The notes under the pieces are model-generated. The model did no database searches. It was not told the origin of the DNA and worked only from the letters and a program-made list of their open reading frames with translations. The translations under genes and the position numbers were made by a program. 64,000 bases of DNA from contig NZ_FOFD01000007.1 of NCBI RefSeq assembly GCF_900110865.1, forward strand, positions 62,001-126,000, written 5' to 3'. Of this stretch, positions 51,062-58,525 are shown in pieces (position 1 is the stretch's first letter; each line of letters opens with the position of its first letter). The stretch comes from Natrinema salaciae. GTDB lineage: Archaea > Halobacteriota > Halobacteria > Halobacteriales > Natrialbaceae.

Positions 51062-52525
51062 ATGGCAGTCGACGAGGAGCAGCAGGGCGGCCTCACTGAA
51101 GGGCCGCTCGTGCGGCCGATGGTTCGGCTGGCGTGGCCGCTCGTGGTCATCCAGCTGTTGCAGGTGGCGTACAACGTCGGCGACACCTTCTGGCTCGGCG
51201 CACTCTCGCCCGACGCGGTGGGTGCGGTGAGCCTCGCGTTTCCGCTCCTGTTCCTCCTGATCGCGATCGGCGGCGGCTTCACGGCGGCCGGCGCGATCCT
51301 GATCGCCCAACACACCGGCGCGGAGAGCGGCGACGCGGGCCTGATCGCCGGGCAGACGCTGTCGTTCGTCTCGCTGGTCGCGATCGGACTGAGCGCGCTT
51401 GGCTTCGTCGCGACCGAGCCGATGCTCGCCGCGCTCCCCGCCGACGCCGAGACGGAAGCCGCGATCCTTCCGCTGGCCGCCGAGTACCTGCGGGTGTTCT
51501 TCCTCGGACTCCCCTTCCTCTTCGGCTTCTTCGTCTTCGTCGCGCTCATGCGCGGCTACGGTAGCACGCGTGCGCCGATGCGAGTAATGCTCGTCAGCGT
51601 CGTCATCAACCTCGCGATCGACCCGTTGCTCATCTTCGGCGTCGGCCCGCTGCCGCGACTCGAGGTGCAGGGAGCCGCCGTCGCGACGCTCGTCTCGCGA
51701 GGAATCGCGACGGCGATCGGCTTCTACCTGCTGTACTACACCGACGTGGGGCCCGACATCCGGGCCGCCCACCTCCGGCCGCGACGGGAGTACGTCGCGA
51801 AGATCACGCGATTGGGAGTCCCGACGGCGCTCGAGCAGTCGATGACGGCGCTGGCCCTGGTCGCGATGACGGCGATGGTCGTGACCTTCCCGCCGGCGGT
51901 CGTCGCGGCCTACGGGCTGGGGAACCGGTTGATTTCGCTCGCCTTCCTGCCGGCGATGGGGCTGGGGCAGGCCACGGATACGATCGTCGGTCAGAATCTG
52001 GGTGCGGGCGAGCCCGATCGGGCGGCGAGGGCGGTCCGGATCGCCGCGGGGGTCATCGCGGGCGTCATGCTCGTGGCCGGCCTCCTCGCCGTCCTCTTCC
52101 CGGAGCCGATCGTCTCGGTGTTCGTCACCGCCGACGCGGCGGGCAAAGCGGCGACGATCGACTACGGCGTGACGTACCTCCGGTACGCCGCGGTCGGCTT
52201 CGCCTTCATGGGCGTGCTCCAGGTCGTTCAGGGGGCGTTCCGTGGGGCTGGAAACACGAAGACGGCGCTCGCGTTCGCGGTGCTCGGGCTCTGGATCGTG
52301 CGGGTCCCGGTCACGTACTACCTGCTCTTCGTCGCCGAGTGGGGGCCGACCGGTATCTGGACGGGCGTCGTGGTCGGTGACGTCGTCGGCGCGATCGCCG
52401 CCGTCGCGTGGTTCACGCGGGGTACGTGGAAGCGCTCGATCGTCGAAACCGACGACGGCGAGCGGCCGACGGACGGACCGGTCGGGACGGCCGGGGCGGC
52501 CGACACGGAGTCGACCGCGGAGTGA
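51062..52525 (+). CDS. MATE-family efflux transporter
   Basis: A 487-residue protein with twelve helices in two six-helix MatE repeats. Repeat 1 opens PLVRPMVRLAWPLVVIQLLQVAYNVGDTFWLG and repeat 2 YVAKITRLGVPTALEQSMTALALVAM. The family words AYGLGNRLISLAFLPAMGLGQATDTIVGQNLGAG and FAFMGVLQVVQGAFRGAGNTK are present. MATE proteins export cationic drugs or metabolites using Na+ or H+; in a halophile Na+ coupling is likely. The C-terminal 35 residues form an acidic cytoplasmic tail. The start ATG at 51062 is the first good one. The substrate is unknown. Confidence 0.93.
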   Translation: MAVDEEQQGGLTEGPLVRPMVRLAWPLVVIQLLQVAYNVGDTFWLGALSPDAVGAVSLAFPLLFLLIAIGGGFTAAGAILIAQHTGAESGDAGLIAGQTLSFVSLVAIGLSALGFVATEPMLAALPADAETEAAILPLAAEYLRVFFLGLPFLFGFFVFVALMRGYGSTRAPMRVMLVSVVINLAIDPLLIFGVGPLPRLEVQGAAVATLVSRGIATAIGFYLLYYTDVGPDIRAAHLRPRREYVAKITRLGVPTALEQSMTALALVAMTAMVVTFPPAVVAAYGLGNRLISLAFLPAMGLGQATDTIVGQNLGAGEPDRAARAVRIAAGVIAGVMLVAGLLAVLFPEPIVSVFVTADAAGKAATIDYGVTYLRYAAVGFAFMGVLQVVQGAFRGAGNTKTALAFAVLGLWIVRVPVTYYLLFVAEWGPTGIWTGVVVGDVVGAIAAVAWFTRGTWKRSIVETDDGERPTDGPVGTAGAADTESTAE

Positions 52526-52579
52526 CGGTTGGTCGGGACGCCGCACAAATTCTCGAAAACGGGGCCGTGGGCGGCCGAA

Positions 52580-53308
52580 TCAGCAGTTTCGTTCGATCGC
52601 CGCGCGGAGCGTCCGCTCGAGATCGGCCTCGTCGCCGTCCCTGAGCGAGAGCCGATCGTATCGTTCGTCGGCGTCGAACTGTTCCGCCAGCAGGCCACCG
52701 CGACGGTCCACCTCGAGCACCAGGTCGAAGCCATCGTCCTCGGGCAGCGTGACGATCTCGAGTTCGTCGAGTTCGCCGGCGAAGGGGCCGGATCGGGGGA
52801 CGAACTCGAACTCCTGAACGAAGCGGTGATTCGAGAACAGCGACTCCGTCGCTTCGCACTCCGCCGTTCGGAGCCTGAACCCGAGCGAATCGACGGCGTC
52901 GAACAGCGCCCGGCGCAGCGGATCGGGTTCGATCTCGAGTTCGTCGCGGTCGTCGGGATCGATCGCCCAGTCGATGTCGAGGCCAGTATCGAGCCAGACG
53001 CTCGTGCGCCCCATCGTGACGGGCGTGTGGTACGGAACGTCGATCGATACGGTGTGGGATCGCTCCTCGCCAGGCTCGATCGTAAACGAGTCAGCGATGC
53101 GGAACGTGTCGATCTTCGCCGTTCGTCGACTCTCGTCGGTCTCGTAGCTCGTCGCGAGCGCGAAGTAGATACTGTCGACCTCCTGCGCGTCGTTGCCGCC
53201 GGTAACGTCGACGCGCGCATCGACGGATTCGCCCGCCGTGAGCGTCGTCGGCAGGACCGTATCGACCGTTGCGGCACCGATACCGAGGCTCGAAAGGACA
53301 CCGTTCAT
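52580..53308 (-). CDS. Spo0M-like arrestin-fold protein
   Basis: A 242-residue member of the Spo0M family. The N-terminal arrestin-like half has LPTTLTAGESVDARVDVTGGNDAQEVDSIYFAL and the typical FTIEPGEERSHTVSIDVPYHTPVTMGRTSVWLDTGLDIDWAIDPDD. The second half carries LRRALFDAVDSLGFRLR, then FEFVPRSGPFAGELDELEI. In Bacillus Spo0M affects sporulation control; in archaea the function is unknown, with a scaffold role suspected. The promoter has an AT-rich box 27-30 bases from the ATG, so the transcript is leaderless. It converges with the MATE gene. There is no signal peptide or membrane helix. Confidence 0.9.
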   Translation of the reverse strand: MNGVLSSLGIGAATVDTVLPTTLTAGESVDARVDVTGGNDAQEVDSIYFALATSYETDESRRTAKIDTFRIADSFTIEPGEERSHTVSIDVPYHTPVTMGRTSVWLDTGLDIDWAIDPDDRDELEIEPDPLRRALFDAVDSLGFRLRTAECEATESLFSNHRFVQEFEFVPRSGPFAGELDELEIVTLPEDDGFDLVLEVDRRGGLLAEQFDADERYDRLSLRDGDEADLERTLRAAIERNC

Positions 53309-53332
53309 ACGACGAGTACTGTCACAGTCACC

Positions 53333-53350
53333 GCTTAAATAATTATATTA
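53333..53350 (-). promoter_or_regulatory. TATA promoter of the Spo0M-like gene
   Basis: On the minus strand this AT-only block contains ATTATTTAAG, whose centre is about 29 bases from the ATG at 53308. This is the usual arrangement of a leaderless haloarchaeal promoter. Confidence 0.6.
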
Positions 53351-53438
53351 TTGACACCCGCGGCGGCGACCGAGCGGCGTGTGACCCGGCACGATCGCAT
53401 CGAGCGGCGTCCGTCGCCCGTCGACCGATCGGCTGCAG

Positions 53439-54134
53439 TTACTCGACGAGCGCCCACTCGTCGTCGCCGACCGACTCGAGGAGTTCGCGTCGTTCCATCT
53501 CGCGCAGGACCTCCGACAGCCGGTCGGGCTGGGCGATCTCCATCTCGATCCGTTCGATGCCGTGGTAGTCGGTGAGGTAGTGGCGGATCGCCTCGTTCGT
53601 GAACGTCTCCTGGTCGGCTTTCTCCATCGCACTGGAGATCAGATCGATCATGTCCTCGATGAAGTTCCACGGGTAGACGATCCAGGACCACGCCTCGAGT
53701 CGTTCCCCGACGTAGTCGGGCTGGAACTCGCTGGTGCCGAGCAACTGGAGCGTCGCGGTGCGGACCTCGCCGGCATCGCGGTCGTCGACGTACTCGTAGG
53801 CGCGCTCGATCGAGCCGCCGGTGTCGGCGATGTCGTCGATGATGAGCACGTCCTTGTCCGCGACGCTGCCTTCGGGCATCGGATAGCGGACGGTCGGCTC
53901 ACCGGACTTCTGGGCGGTGCCGACGTAGTGTTCCATCTTCAGGCTCGTCAGGTCGTCCAGCCCGAGGAAGTCACAGAGACACCGGCCGGCGAACCAGCCG
54001 CCGCGCGCCAGAGCGACGACGACGTCCGGTTCGAACTCGTCGTCGCGGATGTCGTCTGCCACGTCCCCACACAGGCCGTAAATGTACTCCCAGTTGGTAA
54101 TCGTACAGTCGAAATCGTCCGGTAAGTCGGACAT
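53439..54134 (-). CDS. Phosphoribosyltransferase (purine type)
   Basis: A 231-residue type-I phosphoribosyltransferase. The PRPP-binding motif VLIIDDIADTGGSIERAYEY lies near residues 95-115, and the PP-loop is VVALARGGWFAGRCLCDFLG near 40-60. MEHYV and the C-terminal hydrophobic WSWIVYPWNFIEDMI complete the fold. After residue 170 there is an extra helical domain of about 60 residues resembling a winged helix (RHYLTDYHGIERIEMEIAQPDRLSEVLREMERRELLESV). It probably salvages guanine or xanthine, or acts as a PRPP sensor. ATG 54134 (MSDLPDDFDC) is preferred over the 63-base longer frame. Confidence 0.87.
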   Translation of the reverse strand: MSDLPDDFDCTITNWEYIYGLCGDVADDIRDDEFEPDVVVALARGGWFAGRCLCDFLGLDDLTSLKMEHYVGTAQKSGEPTVRYPMPEGSVADKDVLIIDDIADTGGSIERAYEYVDDRDAGEVRTATLQLLGTSEFQPDYVGERLEAWSWIVYPWNFIEDMIDLISSAMEKADQETFTNEAIRHYLTDYHGIERIEMEIAQPDRLSEVLREMERRELLESVGDDEWALVE

Positions 54135-54238
54135 CTGATGGCCACCTACCCGGTGTCTCGAGCGCAGCCCCCTTAAGTTGGCTGAAACGAGCCGCACCCT
54201 CGAGCGATCGCCGCGGGCTGGAACGGAACCGCCGTGGA

Positions 54239-54267
54239 TTTATAACCTAGTGATACAACCTAGTTAT
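54239..54267 (+). promoter_or_regulatory. thiC promoter with an 11-bp direct repeat
   Basis: TTTATAA (54239-54245) is a TATA box 25-31 bases from the thiC ATG, so the transcript is leaderless. Overlapping it and the expected start, AACCTAGTGAT (54244-54254) and AACCTAGTTAT (54257-54267) repeat with one mismatch at a spacing of 13. There is no room for a TPP riboswitch. A DNA-binding thiamine regulator such as the archaeal ThiR family is a good candidate. Confidence 0.65.
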
Positions 54268-54269
54268 CC

Positions 54270-55709
54270 ATGGCACAGACACAGATTCAGGCCGCCCGCG
54301 AAGGGACGGTGACGCCCGAGATGGAACGCGTGGCCGAGCGAGAGAACCGCGATCCGGCGTTCGTGCGCGAGCAGGTCGCCACGGGGCAGGCCGTGATCCC
54401 GACGAACCGACACCACGACGCGCTCGACCCGATGGTGATCGGCCGGGAGTTCGCGACGAAGGTCAACGCCAACATCGGCAACAGCGAGACGACCAGCGAC
54501 CTCGAGACCGAACTGGAGAAGCTCCACACCGCGGTCCACTACGGCGCGGACACGGTGATGGATCTCGGCACCGGCAGCGACTTAGACGAGATCCGGGAAA
54601 CCCACATCGAGCACTCGCCGGTACCACTCGGCACGGTCCCGCTGTACGAGGCGGTCACGCAGGCGGGCAGCCCCGAGGACGTCACGACGGACCTGTTGCT
54701 CGAGATCATCGAGAAGCAGGCGAAACAGGGCGTCGACTACATGACGATCCACGCGGGGATTCTCGCCGAACACCTGCCGTTGACCGACGGCCGGAAGACC
54801 GGGATCGTCTCGCGGGGTGGCTCGATCATGGCCAAGTGGATGGAGGAGAACGGCGAGCAGAATCCGCTCTATCAGGTGTTCCCGGAGATCTGCGAGATCT
54901 TCGCCGAGCACGACGTCACGTTCAGCCTCGGGGACAGCCTGCGACCCGGCTGTCTGGCCGACGCCTGCGACGAGGCCCAGTACGCCGAGCTCGACACGTT
55001 GGGCGAACTCACGCGGGTCGGCTGGGACCGCGGCGTGCAGGTGATGGTCGAGGGGCCGGGCCACGTCCCCATGCACAAGGTCGCGGAGAACGTCGAGCGC
55101 CAGCAGGCGGTCTGCGATGGCGCGCCCTTCTACGTGCTCGGCCCGCTCGTGACCGATATCGCGCCGGGCTACGACCACATCACGAGCGCCATCGGTGCCG
55201 CGATGGCCGCCGAAGCCGGTGCCGCGATGTTGTGTTACGTCACGCCGAAGGAACACCTGGGCCTCCCCGAGGAGGACGACGTCCGCGACGGCCTCGCCGC
55301 CTACCGGATCGCGGCTCACGCCGGCGACGTGGCGACCGAACGACCCGGGGCACGCGACTGGGACGACGCGCTCTCGGAAGCCCGCTACGAGTTCGACTGG
55401 CGCGAACAGTTCCGACTCGCGCTCGACCCGGACCGCGCCCGCTCGTACCACGACCAGACGCTTCCCGGTGACAACTACAAGGAGGCCCGCTTCTGCTCGA
55501 TGTGCGGCGCGGAGTTCTGTTCGATGCGGATCGACCAGGACGCCAGGGACGGTGGCGAGATGGAGCGGATCGAGGGCGAGGAGCGGACCGATCTCGAGTC
55601 CTCGCCCGCCGCGGAGGTCAACCGCCCGCCGGTCGGGACCCACGCGTCCGGCGACCTCCCGCCCGTGGCGGACCACGCCGAGTCGCTCGAGGAAGCCGAC
55701 GACGATTGA
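54270..55709 (+). CDS. thiC: Phosphomethylpyrimidine synthase
   Basis: A 479-residue radical-SAM enzyme that converts 5-aminoimidazole ribotide to hydroxymethylpyrimidine phosphate in thiamine synthesis. The C-terminal cluster motif CSMCGAEFC has Cys409, Cys412 and Cys417, the ThiC 4Fe-4S ligands. VNANIGNSE near residue 70, TIHAGIL and [10 protein letters not shown] are conserved active-site segments. [25 protein letters not shown] is a strong family signature. The length suits the short archaeal/bacterial form rather than the 630-residue enterobacterial one. The last 45 residues are an acidic tail. The leaderless promoter carries an operator-like direct repeat. Confidence 0.97.
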   Translation: MAQTQIQAAREGTVTPEMERVAERENRDPAFVREQVATGQAVIPTNRHHDALDPMVIGREFATKVNANIGNSETTSDLETELEKLHTAVHYGADTVMDLGTGSDLDEIRETHIEHSPVPLGTVPLYEAVTQAGSPEDVTTDLLLEIIEKQAKQGVDYMTIHAGILAEHLPLTDGRKTGIVSRGGSIMAKWMEENGEQNPLYQVFPEICEIFAEHDVTFSLGDSLRPGCLADACDEAQYAELDTLGELTRVGWDRGVQVMVEGPGHVPMHKVAENVERQQAVCDGAPFYVLGPLVTDIAPGYDHITSAIGAAMAAEAGAAMLCYVTPKEHLGLPEEDDVRDGLAAYRIAAHAGDVATERPGARDWDDALSEARYEFDWREQFRLALDPDRARSYHDQTLPGDNYKEARFCSMCGAEFCSMRIDQDARDGGEMERIEGEERTDLESSPAAEVNRPPVGTHASGDLPPVADHAESLEEADDD

Positions 55710-55804
55710 CTCGACGCGCGACGGCCTTCGCATATCAGCGGTCGATACAGTCACGGAGAATCGACCTCGTCTTTATCTGATAGACCGTGGTCGGTCCGGT
55801 ATCG

Positions 55805-57151
55805 ATGACTCCCCGACGGCGGACCGTACTGGCAGCGGTATCGACGGCGACAGCGTCGGCAGCGGCCGGCTGTGCCGATCTGCTCGCCGATACGACGGAC
55901 GACGAATCCGACTCGCAGACCGCCGACGACGCGGCGACGGCGTTCGTCGACGATCTCGCGAACGAGCGGTTCGAACGGGCCAGCGAGCGATTCGCCTCGG
56001 ATAACCGGGACCGGTACGGCGACCCCGGCCGACTCGAGCGCCTCTGGATGGGATATCAGTCGGTCGGCGGCTCGTTCGAGGAGACCGTCGACACGAGCGT
56101 GACCGAGGGCGACAGTCGCAAGGCGATCGACCTGACGCTCTCGTTCGCCCGCGGCGAACACGCCTGCCGCATCGTCGTCGACGACGAGTCGCGCCTCCTC
56201 GACTGCGGCATCGCGGACAGCTACGAACGACCGTCGTACGTCGACTCGAGCGCGATCGCCACCGAGGACGTCACGCTCGCGGTCGACGGCGACGGCTGTT
56301 CGCTCCCCGGGGTCGTCACGACGCCAGCGGACGGTGGCGGCGACGCTCCCGGCGTCGTCCTGGTCCACGACTCCGGCCCGGTGACCGCGAACACCGCTCG
56401 CGGCGGAACGCAGTTCTTTACGGATCTCGCCGAGGGGCTCACCACGCAGGGAATCGCGACCCTCCGGTACGACAAGCGCGTTCCCGCGTGCGATGTCGAG
56501 CCGGCCGACTACACCCTCGATCGCGTCACCGTCGACGACGCGCTGAGCGCGATCGAGCGACTCCGGGGGACCGACGGCGTCGACGCGGACCGGATCGTCG
56601 TCGTCGGCCACGGTCTCGGCGGGCGAGCCGCTCCCAGAATCGCCGCTCGAGACGGAGGGGTCGCCGGCGTCGTCGGGCTGGCCGCGCCGGCGCGCCCGTA
56701 TCACGAGCTGACCCTCGAACAACTCGAGCACAAGGTGTCGGTCGGCGACCACGAGTGGAGCGACCTGGCGAACGTGTACGACCGGTGGAGCGACCAGATC
56801 GAGTCGGTCCGCGCGGAGGAGTACAGCGCGGACGACGTCCTGCTCAACAAGCCCGGGGCGTTCTGGGAGAGCCTCGCAGCGTACGACCACGTTGGCACCG
56901 CGGCGGAGACGGACGTTCCGCTCCGCTTCCTCCAGGGGACGCGGGACTTCCAGGTCGACGTCACCGACGACCTCGAACGATGGCGGTCCGAACTCGAGGG
57001 GGCGTCGAACGCGACGTTCGAGACGTACGACGGACTCAACCACCTGTTCATGCCGGTCGACGGCGAGTCGGTCGAGTTCGAGTACGCCGTCCGAAACAAC
57101 GTGACCGAACGGGTCGTCACCGAGCTGGCGAACTGGATCGACGGGCTGTAG
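55805..57151 (+). CDS. Alpha/beta-hydrolase-like lipoprotein with serine nucleophile replaced
   Basis: 448 residues from ATG 55805 (MTPRRRTVLAAV). A twin-arginine-like signal and lipobox AAGC place it on the outer face of the membrane. Residues 45-130 form a small DUF3887-type domain (AATAFVDDLANERFERASERF). Residues 170-445 are an alpha/beta hydrolase with GVVLVHDSGP, TLRYDKRVPA and final His in YDGLNHLFMP. The nucleophile elbow, normally GHSxGG, reads GHGLGG with Gly270 in place of Ser. Unless another residue substitutes, hydrolysis is lost and the protein may only bind its ligand. It follows thiC in the same direction with a 95-base gap. Confidence 0.85.
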   Translation: MTPRRRTVLAAVSTATASAAAGCADLLADTTDDESDSQTADDAATAFVDDLANERFERASERFASDNRDRYGDPGRLERLWMGYQSVGGSFEETVDTSVTEGDSRKAIDLTLSFARGEHACRIVVDDESRLLDCGIADSYERPSYVDSSAIATEDVTLAVDGDGCSLPGVVTTPADGGGDAPGVVLVHDSGPVTANTARGGTQFFTDLAEGLTTQGIATLRYDKRVPACDVEPADYTLDRVTVDDALSAIERLRGTDGVDADRIVVVGHGLGGRAAPRIAARDGGVAGVVGLAAPARPYHELTLEQLEHKVSVGDHEWSDLANVYDRWSDQIESVRAEEYSADDVLLNKPGAFWESLAAYDHVGTAAETDVPLRFLQGTRDFQVDVTDDLERWRSELEGASNATFETYDGLNHLFMPVDGESVEFEYAVRNNVTERVVTELANWIDGL

Positions 57152-57207
57152 CGTGCCGACGCTCCGCCGACCGAGGATTCATACGCCAGTCGTCCGATCC
57201 ACGTCGT

Positions 57208-58107
57208 ATGGAGACGATTCGGGTCCTGCAGGTCGACGCCTTCACCGACGAACCGCTCACCGGCAACCCCGCGGGAGTCGTCCCGGACGCGGACGGCCTC
57301 TCGGACGGACAGATGCGAGCGATCGCCGCCGAGATGGCCGTCAGCGAGACGGCCTTCCTTCGCTCGAGCGAGACTGCCGACCGGCGGGTCAGGTACTTCA
57401 CGCCCACCCAGGAGGTCGACCTCTGCGGACACGCGACGGTCGGAACGTTTGCACACCTCGCCGACGAGGGGCTCGAGCCCGGGACGACGACCCTCGAGAC
57501 GAACGTCGGAACGCTCGAGATCGACGTGCGATCGGACGGGACGGTGTGGATGACACAGGACGAGCCGACGATCCGCGAAGTCGACGCGGGGTACGACCGC
57601 GTCGCCGACGCGCTCGGCGTCGATCAGGCTGCGCTCGAGGGCGCGAGCGCCGACATTCCGCTCGCGGTGGCCTCGACGGGGCTGCCGTTTCTGATCGTCC
57701 CGATCACCTATCTCTCGGACGTCGGGAACGCCGAACCCGACATGGCCGCGATCGACGCGCTCGCCGACGACGTCGACGCCGCGGGCGTCTATCTCTTCAC
57801 GTTCGACGCACTCGAGCGCGACTCGACGCTGCACGGGCGCATGTTCGCGCCGGGAGCCGGCGTCCCGGAGGACCCGGTGACCGGGACCGCGAGCGGGGCC
57901 GTCTGCGCGTACCTCGACCGGTTCGGCGCGTTCGACGACGACTTGCCCGAGGAGCTCCGCCTCGAGCAGGGTCACTACGTCGACCGTCCGGGGATCGTTC
58001 GCGTCCGCCTCGACGACGCGGTGCGAGTCGGCGGCCGGGGCGTGACCGCCCTCGACGGCTCGATCGTCGTCCCCGAGGCCGACGAGGACGAGATCCTCGA
58101 GGCCTGA
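57208..58107 (+). CDS. PhzF-family isomerase/epimerase
   Basis: A 299-residue PhzF-like protein. The N-terminal hallmarks are FTDEPLTGNPAGVV and MAVSETAFL, with the catalytic Glu47. The second half has the conserved RYFTPTQEVDLCGHATVGT in the middle, then GRMFAPGAGVPEDPVTGTASGA, which binds the substrate carboxylate. The two halves are the typical pseudo-dimeric hot-dog-like folds. PhzF proteins isomerise small unsaturated acids, for example in phenazine synthesis; most homologues have unknown substrates. No phenazine cluster is nearby, so a general metabolic role is likely. ATG at 57208 is close to the previous stop (56 bases), suggesting co-transcription with the lipoprotein gene. Confidence 0.92.
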   Translation: METIRVLQVDAFTDEPLTGNPAGVVPDADGLSDGQMRAIAAEMAVSETAFLRSSETADRRVRYFTPTQEVDLCGHATVGTFAHLADEGLEPGTTTLETNVGTLEIDVRSDGTVWMTQDEPTIREVDAGYDRVADALGVDQAALEGASADIPLAVASTGLPFLIVPITYLSDVGNAEPDMAAIDALADDVDAAGVYLFTFDALERDSTLHGRMFAPGAGVPEDPVTGTASGAVCAYLDRFGAFDDDLPEELRLEQGHYVDRPGIVRVRLDDAVRVGGRGVTALDGSIVVPEADEDEILEA

Positions 58108-58525
58108 GCGGACTCGTGCGAGCGGCTCGTCGCGGTCGTCGAGTACGCCGAGTCCGCCCTGCACGTCGCCGGCGAGGAAATCGATCGCGATCAGCGCCAG
58201 TCGACCCCGGCGGGGCGACCGCGATCCATCGATCGACGAACGGCGACCCGACCGAGTGTCGACGGTCGGCACCGGTGACAATAACCGTAAATTTACTGTG
58301 CCGATAGCTTATATATTTACTCGACGAGACGAGCGGCGGTCGCCGCCGCGACTGACGTGTGACGGCCGTTCGCGGTGCGATTTCGCAATTCGACCGGTTC
58401 CGTGATCCCCTCGAAAACGACCGTCTGCCGGCCGAAAGCGCCAGAAACTCATTCAGTTCCGAGTTGCGATTCGGCGCGACTGTTCGCAACCTTCTTTATT
58501 CGTTCCAGTGACCACCTCACTAGAG
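58108..58525. other. Intergenic region before PEP synthase
   Basis: 418 bases without a convincing gene. The first 120 bases keep an acidic open frame on the plus strand (ERLVAVVEYAESALHVAGEE) with no start codon, possibly a gene remnant. AT-rich elements at 58301-58321 (CTTATATATTTAC) and at 58493-58499 (TTTATTC) could drive the ppsA gene; the second is about 30 bases from its ATG. Confidence 0.4.

Noticed and set aside
54136-54269. TPP riboswitch before thiC
   Set aside because: The TATA box sits 25-31 bases from the ATG, so the transcript has no leader that could hold a riboswitch.
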